A DNA stretch of 64,000 bases from JAIBJN01 sp963825255 (GTDB taxonomy: Bacteria > Actinomycetota > Thermoleophilia > Gaiellales > Gaiellaceae), in contig CAWGSF010000009.1 in NCBI GenBank assembly GCA_963825255.1, forward strand, positions 1,128,650 to 1,192,649, written 5' to 3'. Numbering within the stretch: the first letter of the stretch is position 1; the number at the start of each line of letters is the position of its first letter. The position numbers and the translations under genes are program-made. Shown here piece by piece: positions 9,296 through 17,189 of this stretch. The notes below the pieces were generated by a model. It was not told where the DNA came from. It worked only from the letters and a program-made list of their open reading frames with translations, and made no database searches.

Positions 9296-9729
9296 CCCGC
9301 GTGCTCGTCATCGACGACGAGGCGCCGATCCGGCTCCTCTGCCGCGTCAACCTCGAGGCCGAGGGGATGAACGTCAGCGAGGCGGGTGACGGGCCGGGCG
9401 GCATCGACCTCGCCCGAGTGCAGCGCCCCGACGTGATCCTGCTCGACGTGATGATGCCGGGCCTCGACGGCTGGCGGGTGGCCCAGATGCTGCTCGACGA
9501 CCCCCGCACAGCCGACATCCCGATCGTCTTCCTGACCGCCAGGGCCGACGTCCGCGATCGTGCACGGGGCATCGACGTGGGCGGCCTCGACTACATCACG
9601 AAGCCGTTCAACCCGGTCGAGCTGGCCTCGCTTGTTCGCGGGGTGCTCGGTGCCGTGGAGCGCGGCGACCGCGAGCGGCTCCGCAGCGACAAGATCGCGC
9701 AGCTGCGGGAGCTGTTCGAGGGCGTTTAG
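9292..9729 (+). CDS. Single-domain response regulator
   Basis: A 145-residue receiver protein without a recognisable DNA-binding domain. The acidic pocket is D8-D9, the phosphoacceptor is D52 in LLDVMMPGLDG, and the conserved lysine is K104 in YITKPFNP. A charged C-terminal helix follows. The GTG start overlaps the kinase stop, so the two are translated together and form one two-component pair. Output is likely through protein-protein contact or a diffusible phosphorelay rather than direct promoter binding. Confidence 0.92.
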   Translation: MTRVLVIDDEAPIRLLCRVNLEAEGMNVSEAGDGPGGIDLARVQRPDVILLDVMMPGLDGWRVAQMLLDDPRTADIPIVFLTARADVRDRARGIDVGGLDYITKPFNPVELASLVRGVLGAVERGDRERLRSDKIAQLRELFEGV

Positions 9730-9749
9730 ACGCTCGCCGGCCGAACGTC

Positions 9750-10187
9750 CTAGCGAAACCGGGCGACGGCCATCTCGGCGCAGCCGTAGGCGCGCCACTG
9801 CCCGCGCAGCCAGCCGGTCCCGACCTTGCGGAAGCTCGGCTCGAGGAGCAGCGCCCGGTGCGGGGCGCTGTCGAGCCACATCCGCACCGCCCTCGCCGGC
9901 TTCATCCACGAGCAGGTGCCCCACGCGAGGATCTCGCCGGTGCCGGACGAGAGGCGGTCGTGGTGGAAGGAGTCCGAGCGGAGAAGGTGCCGGGCCCACC
10001 CGTGGGCGCCCCGCTGGAGCGCGGAGGCGACGCGAAGCGCGTGGAGTCCGTGGGCGGCGCGGGCGTCGTTGATCCTCGCCACCAGGCGGACCTCCATTCG
10101 AGAGGAGTCGGCTTGGGCTGGAGAGGAGAGCGCGAGAGCCGCCACGCACAGGAGCAGCGTGAGGACCGTCCTCACAGGCCTGGGCAT
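9750..10187 (-). CDS. Secreted CAP/SCP-domain protein
   Basis: A 145-residue protein with an N-terminal signal peptide (MPRPVRTVLTLLLCVAALAL, cleavage near SPAQA). A compact CAP domain follows: ARINDARAAHGL, the helix around HGWARHLLRSDSFHH, and WLDSAPHRALLLEPSFRKVGTG are the hallmark segments of bacterial PR-1-like proteins. The molecular role of such proteins is mostly unknown. It is transcribed toward the response regulator and lies downstream of the DMT transporter on the same strand. Confidence 0.8.
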   Translation of the reverse strand: MPRPVRTVLTLLLCVAALALSSPAQADSSRMEVRLVARINDARAAHGLHALRVASALQRGAHGWARHLLRSDSFHHDRLSSGTGEILAWGTCSWMKPARAVRMWLDSAPHRALLLEPSFRKVGTGWLRGQWRAYGCAEMAVARFR

Positions 10188-10233
10188 GCCGCACAGGCTG
10201 ACGGACAACTGTCGGGAGTCCGTGCGGAAACCG

Positions 10234-11287
10234 TTAGCGTTGTTTGAAGAAGGCTCGAACATCGGGCGATGCGTGAGCGGCGGGCATTCTGCCACGTTTT
10301 GCCGCTCTTTGCGAACTTTCGTCCAGGCGGGCCGTCTGCGCGAGCACGACGGCGGCCAGGACGATCGCTCCGCCCAGGATCTGGGTGGCGCCCGAGATCC
10401 TCGCCGAGCCAGAGCCAGGCGAAGACCGCAGCCAACACCGGCTCGAGGGTTGCGACGATCGTCACGCGGATCGCCGGAACGTGATGAAGCGCACTCACGA
10501 AGAGGACGAACGGCACGACCGTGCCGAGGATCACGACGTAGGCGAGGAGGAGCCAGACGGGCAGGCTGACGTCCTCGAACCGCCCCAGGAGGGACACGCT
10601 CCCGTCGACGAGCTCCACCGGGAAGCTCCACCAGGGCTGCACGACCGCCCAGAAGAGGGCCGCGAAGGAGAAGCCCCACGCGAGGAGGGAGTAGACGTCG
10701 CGGCCGTCCTCGAGCGACCGCTCGGCCATGAGGACGTAGCCCGCGTAGGTCACCGCCGCGGCGAGACACGCTGCCACGCCAAGGGTGTCGAGCGAGGACC
10801 CGCCCCAGAGGTCGACGACGAGCGAGAGCCCGACGAGGCTGAGCGCGATCGAGAGCCAGAGCCGGCGCCGCACCGGCTCGCGGATCACGAGCATCGCCCA
10901 GAGCGCAACGAAGACCGGCGCGAGGTACTGGATCACGAGCGCGATCCCGATGTCGAGGCGCTTGATGCCCACGAAGTAGAAGAGCTGGACGAGCGCGAGC
11001 CCCAGGATCCCGAAGACCGCGAGGAAGCCGAGCTCGCGGCGGCTCGTGCGCAGGGTCTCCGGGCGAAGGAGGGCGACGACGGCGACGAGGATGAGCGCGG
11101 AGCCCGTCGCGCGCACCTCCGCGAGGCGGAATGACGAGAGGCCCGCCGAGTCGAGCACGATCTTCGCCACGACGGCGTTCAGCGACCAGAGCACGACGGC
11201 CGCCCAGACGAGCGCGTAGCCGAGCAGCGGCCGTGGCCCGGCGCGCTTCGACTCGAGGGCGGGCGGCGCGAAAGGAGCGTCGGCCAC
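10234..11287 (-). CDS. DMT/EamA-family transporter (one frame change)
   Basis: An integral membrane transporter with ten predicted helices, starting MADAPFAPPALESKR. Reading is open to the GEDLG element of the last repeat. There, near 10393, one extra base shifts the frame; skipping it restores ATQILGGAIVLAAVVLAQ and a stop at 10234. The interruption therefore looks like an insertion error, not decay. It belongs to the same superfamily as the genes at 550 and 11344 but is not a recent duplicate by eye. Solute unknown. Confidence 0.78.
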
Positions 11288-11343
11288 GGGCGCGGACGAT
11301 AGCGGTCGCCGTGCCGGGGGCGGCGACCACTAGCGTTCGGCCG

Positions 11344-12312
11344 GTGGGCTCCCGGCCCGTTCTCTCGGCCATGGCCGGTGCGACCTGCATCGCCTTCTCG
11401 GCGATCCTCGTCCGCTTGGCCGACGTGCCGCCCACGACGGCCGCGTTCTACCGCTGCGCGTACGCCCTCCTGCCGCTCGCGTTGCTCGCATGGTGGGAGA
11501 CCCGCCGGTACGGGCCGCTGGACCGGCGCGCGCTGGTCCTCTGCCTCGTCGGAGGCGTCTTCTTCTGCGCCGACCTCGTCTTCTGGCACCATGCGATCGC
11601 CGCCGTCGGAGCCGGGCTCGCGACCGTCCTCGGCAACGTCCAGGTCGTGTTCGTGCCACTGGCGGCCTGGGCGCTCCTCAGCGAGCGGCCGGCCGGGCGA
11701 ACGCTGGCGGCGGTTCCCGTCGTCCTCTTCGGCGTCGTCCTCATCTCGGGGGTGGTCGGGGCTGACGCCTACGGCTCGAACCCGCCGCTCGGGGTGCTCT
11801 TCGGCGTCCTGACCGCGATCACGTACGGCGGCTTCCTGCTCATCCTCAGGGAGGGGAGCACCGACCTTCGCTACGCCGTGGCGCCGCTCTTCTACGCGAC
11901 GCTGTCGGCGACGATCGTGAGCCTGCCCGTCGGCGCCGCGCTCGGGGAGCTCCGGCTCGAGCCGACCTGGCCCGAGCACGCGTGGCTCGTCACGCTCGCC
12001 CTCACGTCGCAGGTCGCCGGTTGGCTCCTGATCGCGTGGGCGCTCCCACGCCTCCCGGCCGCGCTCACGTCGGTCACGCTGACGCTCCAGCCGGCCCTCT
12101 CGGTCATCTTCGGGATCCTGCTCCTCGCGGAGGAGCCGTCGGAGATCCAGCTCCTCGGCGTCGGCGTCATCATCGCGGGCGTCGTCCTCGCCACGGCCGG
12201 GCGCCGCAGGCAGGCGTACACTGAGGTCGAGCTGCGGGACGTGGCGCAGCCTGGTAGCGCGCCTGCTTTGGGAGCAGGAGGCCGCCGGTTCGAATCCGGC
12301 CGTCCCGACTGA
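11344..12312 (+). CDS. DMT/EamA-family transporter overlapping tRNA-Pro
   Basis: A roughly 320-residue DMT transporter. The first helix is MAGATCIAFSAILVRLADV, and the conserved GNVQVVFVPLAAWALLSERP and LQPALSVIFGILLLAEEPS elements are present. GTG 11344 is preferred as start because it leaves a short N-terminal tail; ATG 11371 is possible. The natural helix ends at about GVVLATAGRRR. The last 25 or so codons are simply a translation of the tRNA-Pro gene, so the true stop may have been lost by an indel just before the tRNA. Confidence 0.75.
   Translation: MGSRPVLSAMAGATCIAFSAILVRLADVPPTTAAFYRCAYALLPLALLAWWETRRYGPLDRRALVLCLVGGVFFCADLVFWHHAIAAVGAGLATVLGNVQVVFVPLAAWALLSERPAGRTLAAVPVVLFGVVLISGVVGADAYGSNPPLGVLFGVLTAITYGGFLLILREGSTDLRYAVAPLFYATLSATIVSLPVGAALGELRLEPTWPEHAWLVTLALTSQVAGWLLIAWALPRLPAALTSVTLTLQPALSVIFGILLLAEEPSEIQLLGVGVIIAGVVLATAGRRRQAYTEVELRDVAQPGSAPALGAGGRRFESGRPD
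12235..12308 (+). tRNA. tRNA-Pro (anticodon TGG)
   Basis: A 74-nt cloverleaf: acceptor CGGGACG paired with CGTCCCG, anticodon stem CCTGC/GCAGG around a TTTGGGA loop (anticodon TGG), T arm GCCGG-TTCGAAT-CCGGC, discriminator A. CCA is not encoded. The 3' half is duplicated 2.7 kb downstream. Confidence 0.95.
12272..12312 (+). repeat. Direct repeat, attL-like, inside tRNA-Pro 3' end
   Basis: A 41-bp segment running from the anticodon 3' stem of tRNA-Pro (GAGCAGGAGG) through the T arm to four bases beyond the discriminator. It is repeated without mismatch at 14939-14979, the classic footprint of site-specific integration at a tRNA gene. Confidence 0.85.
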
Positions 12313-12596
12313 CTTGGGCCCTGGAAACAGGGGCCTTCCTTTGACCCGGATTGCGGGAGGGGCACGGGGAGCACGACGGGGAACGCGGCCCCCGTCGAAC
12401 CAGGGCCGAGCCGGGGTTCGCTCGACGCGTGTCGAGCCCGGGGTTAGAAGGTCCTAGCGGACTCGTCGCGAGGCGAAGTGATGGCACCGTAGCCAGCGCC
12501 TAGCGGCCTTGCGGAAAACCCACCGCGCGACTACGTGATCGTGCTGATGTGCCCTCGCCCGCCCGGTGGATCGTTTGACGAAAAGGAGCTGGACTC

Positions 12597-13315
12597 ATGG
12601 GCACGCATGCAATCGAGAGGCGCCCAGGCTTGTCTGCTCGCCTCGGCGCAACGGCAGGCCAGCACCTCCGCTGGCTGCTGGGTGGCTTCGCCTTCGCCTT
12701 CCTCGTGCCGTTCGTTCTCGCTGATCTCCTCGAGCTGCCGCGCGATCTCTACTACGCGATCTACATCGTCGGGGTCGCTACTCTTCTTCGGCCTCTGGGT
12801 GCGGGCAACGGGCCAGTCCTTCGGCGAGATGGTGCGGCGCCGCTGGGTGCTGGCGGTGGCGCTCGGTCTTGCGGTTGCCGGCCTTCTCACGCTGATCGTG
12901 CTCCAGACCGAGGATGCGACGACTCGACCGGGCGGCCTGGAGCTGATCGGCGCCGTCATGTGGCGAGGAATCGCCTACGGGCTGGCCGACGGGCTCTTGC
13001 TCTCCGCCTTCCCGATCCTCGCCGTGTTCGCCATCTTCGCGGGGACGCCGGCTGCGCGAGCGGATCGGCGGGACGATCGCAATCGGTCTCGCCGCCCTGG
13101 TCGCTTCGCTGGCGATGACGGCCGTCTACCACGCCGGCTACAGCGACTTCCGCTCCGAGAAGGTGCGGAAGCCGGTCGCGGGTGACGTGGTCTGGAGCGT
13201 CCCGACGCTCGTCACGCTCAACCCGATCGGCGCGCCGATCGCGCACGCGGGGATGCACACGGCGGCGGTCCTGCACAGCTACGAGACCGACACGTTCCTT
13301 CCGCCGCACGACTAG
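12597..13315 (+). CDS. Hypothetical membrane protein (two frame changes)
   Basis: It starts at ATG 12597 behind a strong AAAAGGAG ribosome site. The frame is kept to VGVATL (about 12775), moves by one base to give FFGLWVRATGQSF and two helices (VLAVALGLAVAGLLTLIVL and a LLLSAFPILAVFAIF segment), then moves again near 13068 to give RERIGGTIAIGLAALVASL and a soluble tail ending LHSYETDTFLPPHD. Removing two bases gives exactly 239 codons. About five hydrophobic segments. I recognise no family. It is carried inside the tRNA-Pro element. Confidence 0.6.
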
Positions 13316-13337
13316 GAGAGATCGGATCGGAGCTGGC

Positions 13338-13370
13338 CCCCCTCGGGAGCGGGGACGGCTCCCCTGGGGG
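13338..13370. terminator. Hairpin after the membrane-protein gene
   Basis: CCCCC (13338-13342) pairs with GGGGG (13366-13370) around an inner stem GGGAGC/GCTCCC. No T-run follows. It lies in the gap between the two genes of the element and probably ends or processes the upstream transcript. Confidence 0.4.
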
Positions 13371-13482
13371 CTCGGGACATAGCGACTCAGGCCGAGGCGC
13401 GGGCCGTAATTCGCGAATGCACGGACGCAGGATCCGTTTGTTCACTGATGGCGCGCCGCGCATGGTGAGGCACGGTTCGCCC

Positions 13483-14841
13483 ATGTCGAAGAGTGCGCAC
13501 CCGGCGCCGCATAGGGTTCATCGGTATCGGTGGGTCGTGGGGCTTCTGGTCGGTCTGGTGGCCGCCGTCGGCATCGCCGTCGGCATCGACCGGGCGTTCT
13601 TTTCGGGCCAGGCGCAGTACTCGTGGCCGCCGGAGCCGTGCGTGGTGCAGGGGATCGACGCCCGCTGCGGCACCTTCGTCGTCCCGGAGGACCGCACGAA
13701 GCCGAACGGGCGCACGATCGGGCTCAACGTGGTCGTTCTGCCTGCATTCTCGAAGCCGAGCAGAAAGGACGCGGTCACGTATCTCGCCGGCGGACCGGGA
13801 GAGGCCGCAACCGACGAAGCGGCCAACCTGAGCCGGCAGTTGAGCGCGCTGCACCTGTACCGCGACATCCTGCTCGTCGACCAGCGCGGCACCGGGCGAT
13901 CGAGCCCAGACGGCGGCGACGTGACCCAGTACGGGACGCGGATGGCGATGGACGACCTGGACGCGGTGCGGGCAGCCCTCGGCTACCGGCAGCTCGACGT
14001 GATCGGCAGCTCCTACGGCGCGACCGCGGCGCAGATCTACCTGAAGCTCCATCCCTCCTCGGTGCGCACACTCATCCTTTCGGGCGCAACCGCGATCGAC
14101 GTTCCCTTCTTCGGCCGCTACGCCGTCAACGCCCAGCGGGCCCTCGACCAGCTCGTGAGCCTCTGTGCCTCAGACCCCGAGTGCCGGAACGCGTTCCCAG
14201 GCTGGGAGCGCCAGTTCGGCGAGCTCGTGAAGGCGTGGAACCTCGACCCGGAGCATGGCATGACGGGCGACCAGTTCGCCTCCATCGTGCACGTGATGCT
14301 GCTCGACGGGACGAAGGCGGTCTCGATCCCGCTGGTCGTGAGCAGCGCCGCGAAGGGCAACTACGGGCCCCTCGAAGACGCGGACTCGGGAGATCTCGAC
14401 CTCTTCGAGCTCAACCTCATGTCCGAGTCGATCTGGTGCAACGAGCCCTGGACCGGACTCGATGCGACGGGGCCGTGGGGCACCGACTTCGACAGCTACA
14501 CGACGGCCCGGATCGCGGCGTTCCGGCAGGCTTGCTCCTCCGTCCCGAAGCGCGCTGAGCCGCGGTCGCTCTGGACGCTCCCCGCGCACAGCCGCGTGCC
14601 GGTGCTCGCCCTCGTGGGCGGCGCCGACCCGCAGGACCCCGTCAAGAACCTCTCCGACCTGAAGCGGCACTTCCCCGACAGCCGCATCATGATCTTCCCG
14701 CACGTCGGTCACTCGTTCGGCATCGGCGGCTGCCTCTACCTGATCCTGGCGGACTTCGTCGACCGCGGCACCACCAAGGGCCTGGACACAACAGGCTGCG
14801 ACGGGGCGGTCGTGGTGCCGCCGTTCGAGCTGACCGACTGA
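13483..14841 (+). CDS. Secreted or membrane-anchored alpha/beta-hydrolase (S33 peptidase type)
   Basis: About 452 residues starting MSKSAHPAP. A hydrophobic segment (VVGLLVGLVAAVGIAVGI) near the N-terminus acts as signal peptide or anchor. The hydrolase core carries the oxyanion-type LAGGPGEAA, the strand ILLVDQRGTGRSS, the nucleophile serine in GSSYGA, the aspartate in VGGADPQDP and the histidine in PHVGHSFG near the C-terminus. This order matches prolyl-aminopeptidase/tripeptidyl-aminopeptidase-like secreted enzymes. The substrate is unknown. It is the main cargo gene of the tRNA-Pro element. Confidence 0.82.
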   Translation: MSKSAHPAPHRVHRYRWVVGLLVGLVAAVGIAVGIDRAFFSGQAQYSWPPEPCVVQGIDARCGTFVVPEDRTKPNGRTIGLNVVVLPAFSKPSRKDAVTYLAGGPGEAATDEAANLSRQLSALHLYRDILLVDQRGTGRSSPDGGDVTQYGTRMAMDDLDAVRAALGYRQLDVIGSSYGATAAQIYLKLHPSSVRTLILSGATAIDVPFFGRYAVNAQRALDQLVSLCASDPECRNAFPGWERQFGELVKAWNLDPEHGMTGDQFASIVHVMLLDGTKAVSIPLVVSSAAKGNYGPLEDADSGDLDLFELNLMSESIWCNEPWTGLDATGPWGTDFDSYTTARIAAFRQACSSVPKRAEPRSLWTLPAHSRVPVLALVGGADPQDPVKNLSDLKRHFPDSRIMIFPHVGHSFGIGGCLYLILADFVDRGTTKGLDTTGCDGAVVVPPFELTD

Positions 14842-14938
14842 ACAGGCTGCCGCGATACGTCGGGGCCATACCAGCCTCGGCTGCGCGAGTGTTCGCGAAT
14901 ACACCCTGAGGTACTGCTCAGCAGTCGAGGCAGGGGCA

Positions 14939-14979
14939 GAGCAGGAGGCCGCCGGTTCGAATCCGGCCGTCCCGACTGA
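14939..14979 (+). repeat. Direct repeat, attR-like copy of tRNA-Pro 3' end
   Basis: Identical over 41 bp to 12272-12312. It lacks the 5' half of the tRNA, so it cannot be a functional tRNA gene and marks the right boundary of the inserted segment. Confidence 0.85.
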
Positions 14980-15114
14980 TTACGACGCGGGTCTCGTGTC
15001 CTCGACGAGGCGAAGGAGGCGCTCGAGCGTCGCCGCGTCGAGCTCGCCCCGGTTGCGGGCGAGGGCGGCGAGGAGCGCGAGCTGGGCGCGCGTGGGGTCC
15101 TGCTGGCTCTTCAT
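14980..15114 (-). CDS. Small hypothetical protein (44 aa)
   Basis: Begins MKSQQDPTRAQLALLAALAR and contains a leucine-rich amphipathic region (AATLERLLRLVED). It lies 22 bp behind the ABC permease on the same strand, so it is probably the last gene of that operon. The TAA stop begins at the base next to the attR-like repeat, so the insertion lies just at its 3' end. No family recognised. Confidence 0.5.
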   Translation of the reverse strand: MKSQQDPTRAQLALLAALARNRGELDAATLERLLRLVEDTRPAS

Positions 15115-15136
15115 GCCCCGCCGTTCGGCGCGTCCG

Positions 15137-16003
15137 CTAGAGATCCTTCCGCGCGAACGCGGCGATCGCGATCCCGCCGACGAGGACGAGGTAGGCGATC
15201 GTCCAGGGCCAGAGGAAGGGCCCCGCGGCCTGGGCGCCGCCGAACGGGCCCAGCTGGAGCGCGAACTCCGTGAAGCCGCGCGTGTCGGCCGTGATGGCGT
15301 TGAGCGCGTCCTGGTAGAGCGCCTCGAACGGGAGCACCCACGACGAGATCGTCGCGACGTTCGTCAGCGTCTGCGAGTTGAGCACCTCGCCGATCTGGCC
15401 GAGGAGCCCCGCGACGAGCCCGGCGCCGAGGATCATGAACACGGCGATGCCGTTGGCCGTGGCCGAGAGGAAGATGGAGCCGAGGAGCGAGACCGCCGCG
15501 ACCACGGCGACCGCTGCGGCCAGCTGGATCGCAGGCTCGGCGATCCGGTCGGGGCGCCAGCCCCCGGCCTCCCACGTGATCCAGAGGTTCGCACCGAACA
15601 CGGCGAGCACGTAGACCGTGCAGACGCCCGCTGCGGCGAGGAACCGGCCGACGAGGAGCGACGAGCGCCCGATCGGGCGGACGACGAGCGGCTGGAGGAG
15701 CCCTCGCTCGGCGTCGCCACGAACCACGCTCAGGGTCAGGAAGGCCGCGAGGACGGCGCCCAGGAACAGCGTCCCGAACATCGAGAGCCCGAAGAGCGTC
15801 GCCCCGGTGAGCGTGCGGGTGTCGATTCCCGCCAATGCCGCCGCAGGAGGCGGTGCGTTCTCGTCGACCGTGTCGAAGGCTTTCTCGGCGCCGAGCCAGT
15901 AGAGGGCGACGAACGCCGCGGTGAGCACGAGGACGACGAGGAAGACCCGCCGGCGGAGGCTCTCGCGGAGGGTGTACGCGACGATGACCGCGACGCCGCT
16001 CAT
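15137..16003 (-). CDS. ABC-2 type transporter permease
   Basis: A 288-residue membrane protein with six predicted helices, starting MSGVAVIVAYTLRESLRRR, a typical ABC-2 exporter N-terminus. A large extracytoplasmic loop (EKAFDTVDENAPPPAAAL) follows helix 1, and the motif RGDAERGLLQPLVVRPIGRSS sits in the first cytoplasmic loop as in gliding/NosY-like permeases. Its ATG overlaps the stop of the ATPase gene by four bases (ATGA). The exported substrate is unknown. Confidence 0.88.
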   Translation of the reverse strand: MSGVAVIVAYTLRESLRRRVFLVVLVLTAAFVALYWLGAEKAFDTVDENAPPPAAALAGIDTRTLTGATLFGLSMFGTLFLGAVLAAFLTLSVVRGDAERGLLQPLVVRPIGRSSLLVGRFLAAAGVCTVYVLAVFGANLWITWEAGGWRPDRIAEPAIQLAAAVAVVAAVSLLGSIFLSATANGIAVFMILGAGLVAGLLGQIGEVLNSQTLTNVATISSWVLPFEALYQDALNAITADTRGFTEFALQLGPFGGAQAAGPFLWPWTIAYLVLVGGIAIAAFARKDL

Positions 16004-16842
16004 CCGGCGTCGTCCCCGACCGCCTCGAGGTAGATCTCCTCGAGCGTGCTCTCGAGCACGCGGACGCCGTAGACGCGCTCGCCGGCCGCGACGAGGTCGG
16101 CGACGATCCGCGGGGCGTCCTCCCGGGAGGCTCCCGCGAAGAGCCGCGTGTCGCCGTCGACGTCGACCTCGATGCCGCGAGGGCGGGCCAGCTCGGACGG
16201 CCGTCCCTCGGCCACGATCTTCCCGCGCGCGAGGATCACGACCCGGTCGCACACGAGCTCGATCTCGCTCAGGAGATGGGAGTTGAGGAGGACCGCCACG
16301 CCGCGGCGGCGCAGCTCCTCCAGGAGGCCGCGGACGGTTCGTCGTCCGCCCGGGTCGAGGGCGCTCGTCGGCTCGTCGAGGAAGAGGAAACGAGGTGTCC
16401 CGACGAGCGCCTGCGCGATGCCCAGCCGCTGCTGCATCCCCTTGGACATGTCCTCGACGCGGCGGCCGCGCGCCTCCGAGAGGCCCACGAGCTCGAGGAG
16501 CTCCGCCCGTTCGTTGGGGCCGCCCGCCGAGCCCGCGAGGCGCTGGTGGAGGGTGAGGAGCTCGTCGGCGGACGTCCAGCCCGGGAAGCGGAAGAGCTCG
16601 GCCAGGTAGCCCATCGCCCGCCGGGCCTCGGCCGAGCCGGCCCGCGCGCCACACACCGTCGCCTCGCCGGCGGTGGCCCGAACGAGCCCGCAGCCGATCT
16701 TCACGAGCGTCGACTTCCCCGCGCCGTTCGGCCCGAGCAGCCCCACCAGCTCGCCTTCGTCCACGTCGAGGTCGACGCCGTCGAGGGCCGTCACGGCCCC
16801 GTAACGCTTCGCGAGCCCGCGTGCCGTGAACGCCGCGCCCAT
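16000..16842 (-). CDS. ABC transporter ATP-binding protein
   Basis: A 280-residue ATPase. Walker A is GPNGAGKST, the signature is MSKGMQQRLGIAQAL, Walker B is FLFLDEPTSALD and the switch histidine is in NSHLLSE. The C-terminal extension (about 60 residues) is typical of ABC-2 exporter subunits. The signature begins with MSKGM instead of LSGGQ, a common variant in this subfamily. It forms a two-gene exporter with the overlapping permease gene. Confidence 0.93.
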   Translation of the reverse strand: MGAAFTARGLAKRYGAVTALDGVDLDVDEGELVGLLGPNGAGKSTLVKIGCGLVRATAGEATVCGARAGSAEARRAMGYLAELFRFPGWTSADELLTLHQRLAGSAGGPNERAELLELVGLSEARGRRVEDMSKGMQQRLGIAQALVGTPRFLFLDEPTSALDPGGRRTVRGLLEELRRRGVAVLLNSHLLSEIELVCDRVVILARGKIVAEGRPSELARPRGIEVDVDGDTRLFAGASREDAPRIVADLVAAGERVYGVRVLESTLEEIYLEAVGDDAG

Positions 16843-16893
16843 CGGAGCGAGTGTACGGGCCCGCGCGCGGCGCCCGAGAGCGGGGTTGGCGGC

Positions 16894-17061
16894 GTGTCCG
16901 AGATCCTCCCCGGCATCGTCGACGTGGCCCGCCGCCTGCTGGGTGTCGCCGAGGAGCGCGATGTCACGCTCCGGCTCCTCGGTGGCGTCGCGGTCTGCCT
17001 GCGCGCCCCCGACGGCCTCGCACCCCCGTTCCGGCGCCCGTACAGGCTCTCGATTTCGTGA
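16894..17061 (+). pseudogene. Possible nucleotidyltransferase-like remnant
   Basis: From GTG 16894 the frame reads SEILPGIVDVARRLL and then TLRLLGGVAVCLRAP, resembling the start of nucleotidyltransferase-fold proteins (GG motif after a helix). It ends after about 55 codons. A DFVTSRR-like continuation lies in another frame just downstream. This looks like a truncated or frame-broken gene between the ABC genes and the IclR gene; the call rests on short similarity only. Confidence 0.3.
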
Positions 17062-17152
17062 CCTCGAGGCGGACGCGCTGGCGGAGCGGATCGAGGCCGA
17101 GCCGAAGTCGCGCGCCTGGAAACTCCGGGCGCCGGCGGCCCCTGATCGGCTG

Positions 17153-17189
17153 GTTGCGCATTCAGCTCATGTGTTGCACAATGCGCAAC
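17153..17189. promoter_or_regulatory. Nested inverted repeats over the iclR-type gene start
   Basis: GTTGCGCAT (17153-17161) and ATGCGCAAC (17181-17189) are perfect inverted repeats with a 19-bp spacer. A second, tighter pair, GTTGC (17173-17177) and GCAAC, shares the right arm. The right arm contains the start codon of the regulator. This is the expected layout for an IclR-family protein repressing its own operon, which here includes the grd genes. Confidence 0.55.

Larger units (their letters stand above)
12313..14979 (+). mobile_element. Small tRNA-Pro-integrated element or remnant (2667 bp)
   Basis: The DNA between the two 41-bp tRNA-Pro repeats. It holds a membrane-protein gene and a secreted alpha/beta-hydrolase gene, both on the plus strand, and ends at the second repeat. 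There is no integrase, relaxase or phage gene, so this is a deletion remnant, a satellite mobilised in trans, or cargo left by recombination. The tRNA gene itself remains complete on the left side. Confidence 0.6.

Noticed and set aside
15153..16654. Plus-strand and alternate minus-strand frames over the ABC transporter genes
   Set aside because: They lack motifs and consist of Arg/Pro/Gly-rich shadow sequence; the ABC ATPase and permease account for this stretch.
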